This document shows, in pieces, positions 37,444-47,420 of a stretch of DNA of 64,000 nucleotides. The stretch lies in the NCBI GenBank assembly GCA_001596135.1, contig CP014773.1, positions 4,030,001 through 4,094,000 on the forward strand, given 5' to 3'. The stretch's first letter is position 1. Every line of letters starts with the position of its first letter. The translations under genes and the position numbers were made by a program. Under the pieces are notes generated by a model that had not been told where the DNA came from, did not search any database, and worked only from the letters and a program-made list of their open reading frames with translations. The DNA is from Mucilaginibacter sp. PAMC 26640 (GTDB taxonomy: Bacteria > Bacteroidota > Bacteroidia > Sphingobacteriales > Sphingobacteriaceae).

Positions 37444-38175
37444 ATGCTGAAATGCTGTATTATCGAGGATGTACCGACCTCATCACAACTTATTGAAAAT
37501 TATATCAACGATACCCCAGGACTAGAATTCGCAGGCTGTTCCGTTGGGTTGAACAACGGGATCAATCTGGTTAACCGTATATTACCAGACCTCACGTTTG
37601 TTAATGCCAGTATGCGGGAAATTTCCGGGATAGATCTCGCCAAATTGACAAGTAGCCTGACAACCGTTATACTGATCACCGAAGATCCGGATCTCGCCTT
37701 GGCCGCATATGATAACGAGATCTTCGATTACCTGCTCCAACCTGTCCCTTACTGGCGCTTTATAAAGTGCCTGACCAACCTGAAAAACATAGCCAAAAGG
37801 CTTAGCGCTTATTCCCGCGAAAACCATTTTTTCATTCGAACAGAGGCCCGCGGAAAATTCATCAGGATCAATTTTTCGGATATCGTCTATATAGAAGGAG
37901 CTTTAAATTATATTCATATTCACCTTGTCGACGGTACCCGGATTAAAACCTACATTTCGTTGACCGATATTTACGCCAATCTGAACCCTTTCAAGTTCAC
38001 CAGAATTCACCGGTCCTATATCATCAACAACGACCTGCTCACAGAAGTCAACGGAAATGACATTGTCATGTGCGGAAGGGCTTCTCTGACAATTGGAGCC
38101 GCTTACAAAACCAGTTTCTTTGACAGCCTTGCACACAAGGTAATCGGGGCAAAAAAAGTAACGGAAGAAGTATAA
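37444..38175 (+). CDS. LytTR regulator with a degenerate receiver domain
   Basis: A 243-aa protein. The receiver-like domain keeps the acidic pair E8/D9, but the phospho-acceptor Asp is Asn54 (LTFVNASM) and the conserved Lys of YLLKP is Gln (YLLQPV). The LytTR DNA-binding domain (about 145-240, FTRIHRSYIINNDLL) is intact. It should bind DNA independently of phosphorylation, or respond to another ligand. The longer frame from 37363 adds 27 residues without homology, so ATG 37444 is chosen. Confidence 0.85.
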   Translation: MLKCCIIEDVPTSSQLIENYINDTPGLEFAGCSVGLNNGINLVNRILPDLTFVNASMREISGIDLAKLTSSLTTVILITEDPDLALAAYDNEIFDYLLQPVPYWRFIKCLTNLKNIAKRLSAYSRENHFFIRTEARGKFIRINFSDIVYIEGALNYIHIHLVDGTRIKTYISLTDIYANLNPFKFTRIHRSYIINNDLLTEVNGNDIVMCGRASLTIGAAYKTSFFDSLAHKVIGAKKVTEEV

Positions 38176-38179
38176 GTCA

Positions 38180-40009
38180 TCAGGAACCACCGCTATGACT
38201 TTCAATCACCTCTCTCAGGGAAACTCTAATATCCACTCTGGCTCCGACTGACTGGTGAAGAATCTCACCCGATTTACCAATCACAATATGCACCGGCAAC
38301 ACGTTGGTATTGAATTGTTTGCTTAGATTGCCTTCAAAATTCAGAATTTTATATTTGAAGATCCGGTTATCCAGAAAATAATCTACTCTCTGCTTTTTAT
38401 CCGCTGTAATCGCCAGGAAAACTATATCCGACCGGTTACGGTACCCGTCGACCAGTTGATTTAACTCCGGAATTTCCGCAACACATGGAGCGCAACCAAT
38501 GCTCCAGAGATTAATAACGATGATTTTGCCTTTAAAATCAGCGAGCTGAACCTGCGAGCCATCTAATGCCGTACAATGAAAATCAGTAATTGGTGGGACA
38601 TCAGGATCCGCATGTATCTCCCCCTTTCGCGCTATTGAAGACAGAAATGTCGCAAATGAATCTTGCGTTATATTGTATTCTTTAAATAATTTCCGCAGAG
38701 AATCTAATGCAGCGGGATCGGCGTCCCGGTATAAACTTACATAGTCGTTCAGCGCACGGGTATAATCCCCGGCAAGCTTGTATGAATTTGCCCGTACAGA
38801 CAGAATTGATCGCTTGAAATTGTCTGCAGTACTGCTGCCACCGATTATCTGTAACGCTGCCGAAGCATGAACGATTGCGCTGCTGTAATTTTTTTGCAAC
38901 ACAGCGACCTTGGCAAGGTCCAGCAACGTGAGGGGTACATAAAGCTGGTATTGTGCGTCTGTGATGCGCTCCTCATGGTTAACACGGCCATCCTGAAAAT
39001 ATTTCAGTTCTTTTTTCAGTAATAACTCCGCTTTTCTGGCTTTTAACTTACGGGATATATATATTTCAGGCAGTTGATTTAAGCGGTAATAGCTGATAGT
39101 TCCGTTTTTATAAGCAGGGCCCGATACCCGCTCAAACGCACGAACCGGAATCGTTCGATCATCCTGCAGGTAGTCCCAAATGATATCGTCTTTTGAAAGT
39201 TCGGCATCCGGGTATCGCATAAAAATTTCCCTGAGCCGGGATCGAATATCATCCGCGATTGCCTTACCGGATGCTTTATAGTTTTCATAATTATAAATGG
39301 TAAAGGCAAACCGTGTTTCTGCACTCGCCGGGAAAAGGTTTAACATCCGCAAAAGATAATCCTTTCCGCTTTTCATGTCCCCTGTTTTAGCGTAAGCGAC
39401 GCACAAAGCAGCTAATAGTCCGGAATTCCCGTCCGGTGATCCTTTCCTCCCCCTGGCTATCTCCAGCAGTTTATGCAGCATGTCCTGAATCTCCTTCTTT
39501 CCCTCGCTACCTTCCTTGATCATGGAAACCACGTTGATATAGCTGGCATAGGCCAGGAAATTATCCGGATACCGGCCAATTTCCTGGAGAAATAAGCTAT
39601 CGGGGTGATCGGAAAAAAAAGCCTGTAATAAGGCGCCCCTTACCGGTGTCCTTTTATTCGGTGTATAAACCAGTAAGTCTATCGCTGCATTGTGATCGTC
39701 TTTATTTAGGGTGTAAAATCCTGCTTTAAGGGAAGCTGCCTCCGGTACCTTAAATAATGCGGTCAGCAGTTTCCCACACATTCTCATTCTTCGGTGACAA
39801 CTTTGCATCGTTCCATCCTGAAAATAAGTGCTTACCCTTAAAAAGACCGGGGAATTTCCACGTAAGGCAGCCTGTGGATCCAACGAATCATAAGTGAAAC
39901 GGATAGTTTCCCCCGCTGCGGGCTTTAAGATATTCACCCGTCCAGGCTGCGTCCATGCCAAAAAAGGCAGGCAGCATATGAATACATATAAGAAAGAAAT
40001 TTTGACCAT
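38180..40009 (-). CDS. Secreted TPR and TlpA-type thioredoxin protein
   Basis: A 609-aa exported protein; ATG 40009 gives the signal peptide MVKISFLYVFICCLPFLAWTQ. Residues ~100-460 are helical TPR-like repeats and the last ~140 residues are a TlpA/AhpC-TSA thioredoxin domain with SIGCAPC (CxxC) and a NLWS start. Periplasmic disulfide reductases of this type act in cytochrome or secreted-protein folding. Convergent with the degenerate LytTR gene, 4 bp apart. A second thiol protein in the peptide cassette. Confidence 0.85.
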   Translation of the reverse strand: MVKISFLYVFICCLPFLAWTQPGRVNILKPAAGETIRFTYDSLDPQAALRGNSPVFLRVSTYFQDGTMQSCHRRMRMCGKLLTALFKVPEAASLKAGFYTLNKDDHNAAIDLLVYTPNKRTPVRGALLQAFFSDHPDSLFLQEIGRYPDNFLAYASYINVVSMIKEGSEGKKEIQDMLHKLLEIARGRKGSPDGNSGLLAALCVAYAKTGDMKSGKDYLLRMLNLFPASAETRFAFTIYNYENYKASGKAIADDIRSRLREIFMRYPDAELSKDDIIWDYLQDDRTIPVRAFERVSGPAYKNGTISYYRLNQLPEIYISRKLKARKAELLLKKELKYFQDGRVNHEERITDAQYQLYVPLTLLDLAKVAVLQKNYSSAIVHASAALQIIGGSSTADNFKRSILSVRANSYKLAGDYTRALNDYVSLYRDADPAALDSLRKLFKEYNITQDSFATFLSSIARKGEIHADPDVPPITDFHCTALDGSQVQLADFKGKIIVINLWSIGCAPCVAEIPELNQLVDGYRNRSDIVFLAITADKKQRVDYFLDNRIFKYKILNFEGNLSKQFNTNVLPVHIVIGKSGEILHQSVGARVDIRVSLREVIESHSGGS

Positions 40010-40227
40010 GTTCTTGCTTTTTTGTAAATTGAACACAATCATTTTGAGAAGCAATATAATTTGACGAACCCCCAATTCAACCGTACAAGGCAAGGTTGTC
40101 AGGCATTAAATACAGGAATGGCACTGTGAATTGTCGTTCATCGGGAAAAAACAGCTATCCGTCATAGCTTTTTAGTGGTTTGTCATTAAAATCCAACGAT
40201 TATTTATAATATCTATACCTTGAGCAC

Positions 40228-41328
40228 ATGAAATGGTTAAAGACCTTTTGGGATAAATCTTTTACAAAACTTCCATACCGGTTGTTTTTGCATGGCAGTT
40301 TTTGGTTTATTCTTCTTTTTTTCGGGATGGAAGAAAGCACTATTGTGCGCATCGATCTACAGCAGCGTATTTTCGTATCACTGGTGGGGGTGTTTTTCGC
40401 CTTGTTTTTATATTACCCCCTGATCTATTTCATTTTACCCTTTTTACAAAAAAAAAAATGGTTGCCGGCACTATTCTTTTTCGTACTTTATTACGTCGCG
40501 GCCATAATATTGAGGAATTACCATATTCAGCTGGTGGTGGGGCTTTACAACCTCAAAGGCAAATGGGTAGTTGGTGAAGACTTTTGGGACAGACTTTACC
40601 AAAATAGATTCAATATGACTGGTATAACAGAAATTCTTTTCAGCAGTTTACCCAGCATGTTACAGGTCATTTATATCCCGTTAGCCATTAAATTTATCCG
40701 TTATGCCTATCAATTCAATATCAGACAGGCCTGGCTCGCCAAGGAAAACGCACAATTACAGTTATCGACGCTGAAGGCCCAGATCAATCCTCATTTTTTC
40801 TTTAACACGCTGAACAATCTTCAATCTTTTATTGTGCAGAACGAGAAAGAAAAATCGGTTGACTTGTTGAACAAGCTGGGTGAATTTATGCGTTCAACCC
40901 TATACGAATGCGAAGATGAATATATCACGATGAACCAGGAGATTACCCTGCTGCAGAATTATGTGGCCATTGAGCGGGTACGTTTCGCTGAACTGGCAAA
41001 GATCAGGATCAGCTTGATCGATGAAGACCCGAACTATCGCATCCCTCCTTTTATCTTCCTGCCTTTTATGGAAAATGCATTTAAATATGGTGGGGCTTTG
41101 CCAACGAAAGAAATTGCCATAAATGTGGAATTGGTCAATTCAGCGGAACGGCTTTATTTAAAATCAACCAATAAGTATTACCAGGAACCAGGTGCAACCG
41201 CTCAAGGAGGGATTGGCTTACACAACGTCCGGCAGCGTCTGAATTACTACTTCAAAGAAAAACATAACTTGGACATATGCCAGACACAAGACTTTTTTAA
41301 CGTAGAACTACAAATTGATAAACAATGA
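40228..41328 (+). CDS. LytS-type sensor histidine kinase
   Basis: A 366-aa kinase with four hydrophobic segments in the first 160 residues. The His_kinase signature is INPHFFFNTLNNL (around 188-200), followed by an ATPase part with FLPFMENAFKYG and GIGLHNVRQRL. Its stop overlaps the next start as ATGA, so kinase and regulator are coupled. Divergent from the TlpA protein; the 218-bp spacer holds both promoters. Confidence 0.93.
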   Translation: MKWLKTFWDKSFTKLPYRLFLHGSFWFILLFFGMEESTIVRIDLQQRIFVSLVGVFFALFLYYPLIYFILPFLQKKKWLPALFFFVLYYVAAIILRNYHIQLVVGLYNLKGKWVVGEDFWDRLYQNRFNMTGITEILFSSLPSMLQVIYIPLAIKFIRYAYQFNIRQAWLAKENAQLQLSTLKAQINPHFFFNTLNNLQSFIVQNEKEKSVDLLNKLGEFMRSTLYECEDEYITMNQEITLLQNYVAIERVRFAELAKIRISLIDEDPNYRIPPFIFLPFMENAFKYGGALPTKEIAINVELVNSAERLYLKSTNKYYQEPGATAQGGIGLHNVRQRLNYYFKEKHNLDICQTQDFFNVELQIDKQ

Positions 41329-42017
41329 ATTACCTGATTGTTGACGACGAACCCCAAGCCCGCAAATTGCTGCAGGCTTATATGGAGAACATGAACTCCT
41401 ACCATCTCGTGAGGCAATGCGAGAGCGCCATGGAGGCATTTGAAACGCTTTACAGTGAAAAGATCGATATGATGTTTCTTGATATTAAGATGCCTATCAT
41501 ATCCGGAACTGATTTCCTGCGTTCATTAAAGAATCCTCCACTGGTAATTTTTACAACTGCCTATAATAAATATGCTATGGAAAGCTACGAGTTGAATGTC
41601 GTCGACTATTTGTTAAAACCGATCGCTCTTCCAAGGTTACTACAGGCATTGGAAAAAGTTCAAAACAGATTGTTAAGTCAAAGAAACCCGGCAATAAACG
41701 ACCAGGTTAGACATTTGTTCGTTAAAGTAGGGCTCAAAATTCTCAAAGTAAATTTAGATGAAATTTTATTGATTGAAGGAATGCAAAATTATTGCAAACT
41801 GCATTTGAAGGATAAAGTTATGGTTGCCGGTAATACTATGAAAGCCATGGAAGATATGTTACCTGCCAATGCGTTTATCAGGGTTCACCGATCTTATATT
41901 GTACCTGTTGCGACAATTAACGCCATTATTGGCAACACCATTGAAACTTCCTATCAACAGGTTCCTATCGGCGTAAACTACCGATCTGCAATTTTAAAAT
42001 ATGCTAACGCCAGGTAA
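41325..42017 (+). CDS. LytTR-family response regulator
   Basis: A 230-aa regulator. The receiver is intact (VDDE near residue 6-9, acceptor Asp in MMFLDIKMP, Lys in YLLKPI) and the LytTR domain is at about 130-228 (FIRVHRSYIVPV). Partner of the kinase encoded upstream (4-bp overlap). Together they probably control the peptide/RND cassette. Confidence 0.93.
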   Translation: MNYLIVDDEPQARKLLQAYMENMNSYHLVRQCESAMEAFETLYSEKIDMMFLDIKMPIISGTDFLRSLKNPPLVIFTTAYNKYAMESYELNVVDYLLKPIALPRLLQALEKVQNRLLSQRNPAINDQVRHLFVKVGLKILKVNLDEILLIEGMQNYCKLHLKDKVMVAGNTMKAMEDMLPANAFIRVHRSYIVPVATINAIIGNTIETSYQQVPIGVNYRSAILKYANAR

Positions 42018-42021
42018 TCGG

Positions 42022-42040
42022 GCAGGGATAAAATCCCTGC
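42022..42040 (+). terminator. Hairpin after the LytTR gene
   Basis: Perfect 8-bp stem GCAGGGAT/ATCCCTGC with a 3-nt loop, 5 bp after the stop codon. No T-tract follows, so it may act only as a transcript 3' end stabiliser. Confidence 0.4.
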
Positions 42041-42117
42041 AGAACTAATCTTGAAAAAACGCTGGCGCCTGTTCCCGGGGTGGCTTATTTAACACATCAA
42101 ACAACCCTCTGGCGGCC

Positions 42118-43529
42118 CTACGGTGTGTACACATCTTGTTGATAATTTTGGTAAAGCGTCCAGCCCTCATAAATGTTGTAAAATTTGGCCAGTCCCTTTT
42201 GTAAAACGATTGGGCCTGGCTTTCTTTGGGATGTATATCCTTTCCACCCTCCCAGCCGTGCAGTTATCCAGGTAGCCCACTTTAAGGTGTTTACTTTGGC
42301 GTGTTTCTTTAATTTCCCTGTTGCCCCGTCCATTTTGTCGCCTACCATTTGTAAGCACCTTTGTTCCTGATGGTCAAACACTTCATTGATATCCTGCTCA
42401 TTATCATCATCGTAGGCAAGCATCATTTGCAATATTCTTAAACTGGCCATCATCGCCAATAACGTTAGTTTACGGATTGCCCACCCCTCTTCCAATTGTG
42501 ACCGTTCGATGCGGAAACCGTCCGTTTTCAGTAGCCGGTGAACCTGTTCGATATACCACCGCTCTTTATACCATGAAATGACCGATAGGGCATCTTCGGC
42601 ATTTGTCACTTCATGGGTGGTCAGTATGCGCCAGTGAATGCCTTTGCCTTCACTTAGTTCGGCAGCTTCTACCACATATACTTCCTGGGTCTCCGGCATA
42701 TTCCCGTCCCTACAGGATTTTGGTTTCAAAAGCAGTGTTTTCGTCCATTTCAGCCCCATGTGTGCTACACGCTTTGTGACGCTTTTCCTGTTATCGCCAA
42801 TTACCCGGAGGTGATACCAATGCATCACGGGCAATTCATCCAGGCAACTGCTTAGCTTTTTGTTCCCCGCTACCTGCCGGTCATGGTTAGAGCGGATTAA
42901 CAATTCTACCTTTCCCTTTTTAACTACGCCAAACAGATCATAAATATCACTTTCCCGGTCTGCGACAATAGTTATTGAGGCTGCTTCCTTTAACAGTTCC
43001 TAGCTTGCATTAGCTGCTTTTATCCAGTTGTAAGATTCCTTTTCTTCAATTGGCAACTGTCGGTAACCCCGCCCAAGTTTGTCCGGGGCATACTCGGGCC
43101 TTTCCCATGCATCTATGTGAGAATAACCTAAGGCGTGGCTGCTAACGGCATCTACTACCAAACTGCTATGCAGCATAAACCCAAGTATATCTTCCCTCGA
43201 AGTTGTCCCAAGCCGCTTTTTGCCTTTTTACGCCCGCGTTGCGCCGAAAAGTTAAACTCCGTCGTATCTTGTATGCACAATAAATGCCTGCCTGGGCACA
43301 ACGTTAGGCAACGGCCTCTTATACTTTTTATAATTCCTTCTTCAGTGAAACTATCATTGTTGAACAGCCTGTAAAAACTTCGCTGCTCGCTTTCGCTCTC
43401 TGTAATTTGTCGCAAACTGCTATCGCGTCCCATTGTTAACTTCCGAAGCGCATTTATTGCCCGCTTTTCTATGCGCTTGTCTCCGAATGCACCTGCAAAA
43501 TCAGGGTTCGAATTAATCAATTCCACCAT
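42118..43529 (-). pseudogene. IS4/Tn5-like transposase, broken
   Basis: A transposase of about 470 aa readable in pieces. The N-terminal 120 residues (MVELINSNPDFAGAFGDKRI, Tn5-type DNA-binding domain; first catalytic Asp in CIQDTTEFNF) end at a one-base deletion near 43165. The next part runs to a TAG at 43000-43002 (after KAANAS), then IVADRESDIYDL (second Asp) continues in frame to 42118, containing the YREK-like motif WYKERWYIEQ. The stop codon lies in flanking DNA. Two lesions make it inactive. Confidence 0.85.
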
Positions 43530-43573
43530 CCCGCTAAATTCAACTTTTTATTCCCATACTTGTGTACACACAG
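42121..43573 (-). mobile_element. IS4-family (IS50-like) insertion sequence, defective
   Basis: 1453 bp. End repeats: CGGTGTGTACACA at the left and, inward from 43573, CTGTGTGTACACA (12 of 13 match). The right end continues AAGT, giving TACACAAGT as in the IS50/Tn5 outside end. No target duplication is visible (GCGGCCCTA to the left, TAGCCAAAG to the right). Encloses a broken transposase. Confidence 0.75.
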
Positions 43574-43800
43574 TAGCCAAAGGGAGGGGGACTTCGCCTC
43601 GATTTATGAAGAAGTTCATGGGCAATCGATAGGCGCTATGACTATCTCCACCCAACTGAAAGCCTTCGGATTCGGCTTCCGCAAATCCCGGGAAATCCTG
43701 ACCAGCCCAGATCCCCTCTTTCGTGAAAAACTCAACCACATCAAATAAATCCTCTCCAACCTGAGCGTGGAAAAAACTATAGCACTGTTATATCATTGAA
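43574..43800 (+). pseudogene. Scrap of an IS630-like transposase
   Basis: A remnant of about 70 codons directly abutting the IS4-like right end. Reads EGDFASIYEEVHGQSIG and FGFRKSREILTSPDPLFREK, a winged-helix segment like IS630-family transposases, interrupted by TAA at 43746-43748, then continues ILSNLSVEKTIALLYH. Probably the target into which the IS4-like element moved. Confidence 0.5.
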
Positions 43801-43859
43801 CAGGTCAAAAAGTATGCAGTTGGATACCATTAGAGAGTTGGAAGGTCACGAAAGTTTGA

Positions 43860-44527
43860 AACCTTGACATCAAGGATATCAATAAGCGGAATCCTGCCTT
43901 AGGTTTACTTAACATACGAATATCTCACGCACAATACGAGGTCAAAAAAATCGATAAACTGCTCAAATCCAAACAAGATAGTTTAAACGATGACTTTCTT
44001 TCCGACCCTTTTGAACGTTTTAACCTAGCGAAATATCAGAAGAAAGGGACCTCAAATGAAAAGTTAGAACTTCAAATTCCTAACAATAGCGGTTGGAAAG
44101 TCATCTATTCCTACAATTTTTATGGCGTAAGGATTTTTGTTATCCCAGGGTTTTGGATAAACACGAAGCTTATCTGATACACAACAAAAAGAAACCACCT
44201 GTAAAACCTGCTTTTGTTTTTTTAAATACCTGCAGCAGCGGTATTGTTAGTGATCCGGATTTTGCAGACGTCCTATCAGATTTATATCCTGCTTATGCTC
44301 TTGAAATAATAATAACTACTTTTAATATTATGGATGTACATGCAGGTGAATTGCCAAGAGCATTTTATGATAATTTTATAAGGCAAAATAAAACTGCGTT
44401 TGATTCATTTATTACCGCAAAAAATTGGCTAATCCTGGGAGAAAAAAAATATTCAGCTTTTGGATACTTATTATGGTTTGCCCGTCCCGATTTAAGGTAC
44501 TCACTTAAACCTTCGGCAATCATCTAA
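43860..44527 (+). pseudogene. CHAT-domain protease, frameshifted remnant
   Basis: An open frame without start runs from 43860 to about 44130 (for example NDDFLSDPFERFNLAKYQKK, GWKVIYSYNFYG), then a one-base shift leads into the frame ending at 44527. The second part shows the CHAT signature PAFVFLNTCSSG with the catalytic Cys, then IIITTFNIMDVHAGELPRAF, FYDNF and FGYLLWFARPDLR, the usual CHAT C-terminal pattern. The catalytic His region upstream is not clear. CHAT domains are caspase-like peptidases used as effectors in bacterial conflict systems. N-terminus missing. Confidence 0.6.
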
Positions 44528-44617
44528 AAGACTTTGTGTAAAACTAAAAGGAAATTAACAACGGCTGAAAAAAATTAAAAGCATCGGAAATAAAAAAAGC
44601 ATCCTAAACTTAAAGTT

Positions 44618-44945
44618 ATGAAAAATCAAATTGAAATTATTGGTGGCGAACCTGTTGAAGAAGATCTTACCCGAGGGTTAAAACAAAAATTCTAAATTAA
44701 ACGAAATCATAAAATTCGGTCAAATCTCTGCTGATAAGCTTTCAGACGAACTGAAAAACACAGCAACCGCTATAGGCAAGGCTATGGATTTTGTCGATGA
44801 AGCATTAAACAAATATGATCTTGATGAAATTACAATTAAACTTGCCATAACTGCAAGTGGAAACATTGGCATTTTAGGAACAGGGGTTACTGCTTCAGGC
44901 ACGGGCGGCATAGATTTAAAATTCAAAAGAAAGAATTGTGCTTGA
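44618..44945 (+). pseudogene. Trypco1-like partner protein, frameshifted
   Basis: About 108 codons. It starts MKNQIEIIGGEPVEEDLT at 44618; one extra A near 44680 breaks the frame, after which NSKLNEIIKFGQ and DLDEITIKLAITAS, GNIGILGTGVTASGTGGIDL follow to the stop at 44945. The C-terminal pattern (EITIKL, small-residue turn, GIDLKFK) resembles the trypsin-co-occurring domain 1 (CU044_2847-type) that accompanies trypsin, caspase or CHAT effectors. Placed 90 bp after the CHAT remnant. Domain assignment is by eye. Confidence 0.5.
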
Positions 44946-45375
44946 GTGGTAAAAGACTAACATGCCTCTTATTTTAGGATCTTTTCAATCTCCGCGATGT
45001 CAAAATAGCTGAATTTTTAGTGGAGAATAGATGAAAAAAAGGCTAAAAATCACAAAAAAGTCAGTATTTTTATAAAAGGCAATTTTGAAAAAAGTATAAA
45101 AAACCGCATTTCTGATTGGATATTCCGGCATGCTTGACCATGCTGTTCCGTGCCCATTAGACCAATCGATTGTGTTGATGAATATAAAATTTCAAAAATG
45201 TAATTCAGGATGATAGCATGGTCAAAGTGTAACGGAATGCCTTGTACTCATTTCCGGAACACATTGATCAACGACTCCGGAATATCCAGTCATGCAAGGA
45301 CACTTTGCTTAATGCGGATCTCCAATTGTTTTATAAAAATCACCCATATATGGGTTTATTGGTTACATTTTTTTG
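44946..45375. other. Gene-free stretch holding an IS21-like mini-element
   Basis: No gene is seen in these 430 bp. The notable content is the inverted-repeat element at 45117-45288, listed separately. Confidence 0.5.
45117..45288. mobile_element. Mini-element with IS21-type terminal repeats
   Basis: 172 bp bounded by perfect 12-bp inverted repeats TGGATATTCCGG (45117-45128) and CCGGAATATCCA (45277-45288). Inside, the unit TTCCG-N(5-7)-TTGACCA recurs, twice from the left end and three times, inverted, from the right. Multiple internal repeats at each end are typical of IS21-family elements, but istA and istB are absent, so this is a deletion derivative or MITE. No target duplication seen. Confidence 0.55.
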
Positions 45376-45641
45376 AATCATTTTCGGGTTGTAAAAGTCA
45401 AGCGCGACCCTCAGCTAAGTAAAGATTTCGGAGAGACTCTCCGGGAGCTTCGCAATGAGAAAAACTTTCGCAAGAAGACGTCGCAAATATGCTTGAGACC
45501 TCGCCGTCGCAAGTAGGAAGGCTAGAGCGTGGTGAGACCAACCCCACCCTTGCCACCATGGGTGCTTTTTTCGGTGTTCTCGGAGTTTCATTAAGAGAAT
45601 TACTTCGGTTAAAAAATTATAAGAATGACAATCACACTTAA
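45376..45641 (+). pseudogene. XRE-family helix-turn-helix regulator, frameshifted
   Basis: Reads KDFGETLRELRNEKNF, loses one T of a T-run near 45465, and continues in another frame as SQEDVANMLETSPSQVGRLE and GETNPTLATMGAFFGVLGVS to a stop at 45639-45641. The helix-turn-helix is textbook HTH_3. No ATG is visible; TTG at 45374 may have been the start. Probably the former regulator of the mobile element or its cargo. Confidence 0.7.
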
Positions 45642-45737
45642 ATTGTTCTCAATTTTAAAATAGATTTCGCCAAGCACGATGACGGAATTAATTTTAAACA
45701 TAAAAAAGGCACCTTTCTCTATACTTTTCAAGAGTAA

Positions 45738-47420
45738 TTACATAGAAAACGCTTTTTGTGGCTCATCGCTATCGTCTGACTTTTTAGGTTCATCATCGTC
45801 AACGGAGCTGTTAGCTTCAAGCTTTTTCAACTCCTTCGCCAGTAATTGCGCAACGTCTTTTTTAATCCTTTTATAATTCTCCTGGATATCTTCTTCCGTT
45901 ACCCGAGCCCCCCCCGGCAAAGGCTTATACAGCGCCTCCTCACGCTTAATACCCTCATAGTTGTTTTGCAACTCCGCATGAAACATTTTTAAATCGGTCC
46001 TGCAATCCGGGTTATCGGCCACAATACCCACAAATTCACCGGAAGATAAAGCCGCTGTCTTCGAGGCTGGTATTGCATATTCTAATTGCGTTGATTTGGA
46101 AACCGAAGTGTCCGAACTATTGATACTTAGGCTTTCCCGGTTCTGCATGATCTTCTCGAAATTCTCGCTCATCTTTTTAGCCGTATCCCCGCTCACCTGC
46201 CCGCAGATCACATTGCCCACAATACCCGTAATCACATCCGCATGATCCGCGCCATAATCCTTTTTGAGTTGGCTAAAATACTGTATTCCAATCGTCACAC
46301 TGATCAAATTCGATCTGCCTGTAGAAATTGTGGGTATCAAGTCGGCCGTTAAGGTCGGAAATTCATCAAAGATCAGGCTGCTTTTTAACTTGCCTTTCTT
46401 ATTGACGAGTTTAAGCATCCGATTTACATACAAAGAAAGTACCGCACCATACACCTGTAGCTTTTGCGGGTTGTTGCCCATACACACGATTGTAGGCTCA
46501 TCCGGGTTATTGATATCTAAGGTGAAATCATTGCCTGATAACACATAATATAATTGTGGCGAAGCCAAACGGGCCAGCCCGATCTTGGCCGAAGCGATCT
46601 GCCCCTCTAACTGCGCCATCGCCTTGTTGTGGTAGGCAGATATAAAAGGATTAATCAATACCTTGATTTCTTCTTCCTGTTCCAGCACCGCGAAAAGCCG
46701 GTCATAGTCGGTTTGCATCAATTCGATGACATGGAGTAAGGTACAATACCGGCCTTTTTCATGCTTTCTTAAATACCATATAATAGCCGTCAGGAAATTA
46801 ATGGGGTTTTCCACGAAGAAATCACCCTGCTTTTTCAGCCATTCCCGGTTCAAACCTAACATGATCGTGCGGCTGGATTCCGTCGCATCGGTAATATCCT
46901 CCATACTTTGCGGGTCTAGTGGGTTGCAACGATGGTAGATCTTATCAAAATCGATCACCCAAAAAGTGGGCTTGACTTTGTAGTTAGCATAATACTTTAA
47001 CAATGCATTATAAGCGATCAGAGTCAAATCGCTAAACTTGAAATCATACAAAAACACACTGTGCCCTTTACGAATGTGCTGGTCGATCACATGCCGGATG
47101 ACGAAGTATGTTTTACCTGCACCTGCCAGGCCCAAAACCGCCGTTGAGCGGTGTGGATTGATCACATTGATATAAGAATCCCTCACTTTGCCGTTGAGTT
47201 TATACTTAGCAGGCAGGTTGATTGAATATTCATTTTCCAATAGCCTTTCTTCCTGCGGGAACGTTTCGTTATCCCTATTAAAAATATCTTTATTGAGATT
47301 ACCCTTGATCTGTCGCGACAACCAGTTGCCGCCAGTCAGGATAAGTAAGTAGCCGATACCGGTTAGAACCATATACAGGATAGCCACTATGTTATCCCCG
47401 CATTGTAAGTAGAACCGCAA
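45738..47420 (-). pseudogene. MobC/TraG-type conjugative coupling protein, 5'-truncated
   Basis: A 560-aa open frame of a VirD4/TraG-type ATPase that delivers DNA to a conjugation channel. Walker A is GLAGAGKTY (about 96-104), Walker B is SSLIFDEFPTL, and the TraM-recognition region TISTGRSNLISVTIGIQYFSQ follows. The N-terminus has only one membrane segment and starts with TTG at 47420; the usual longer N-terminal part is missing and the frame abuts the serine-recombinase remnant. The rest is intact, so it may still be made, but without relaxase or transfer genes here it has no job. Confidence 0.75.

Noticed and set aside
43135-43748. Plus-strand frames over the IS4-like transposase
   Set aside because: Opposite-strand shadows, except the IS630-like scrap after 43574, which is listed.
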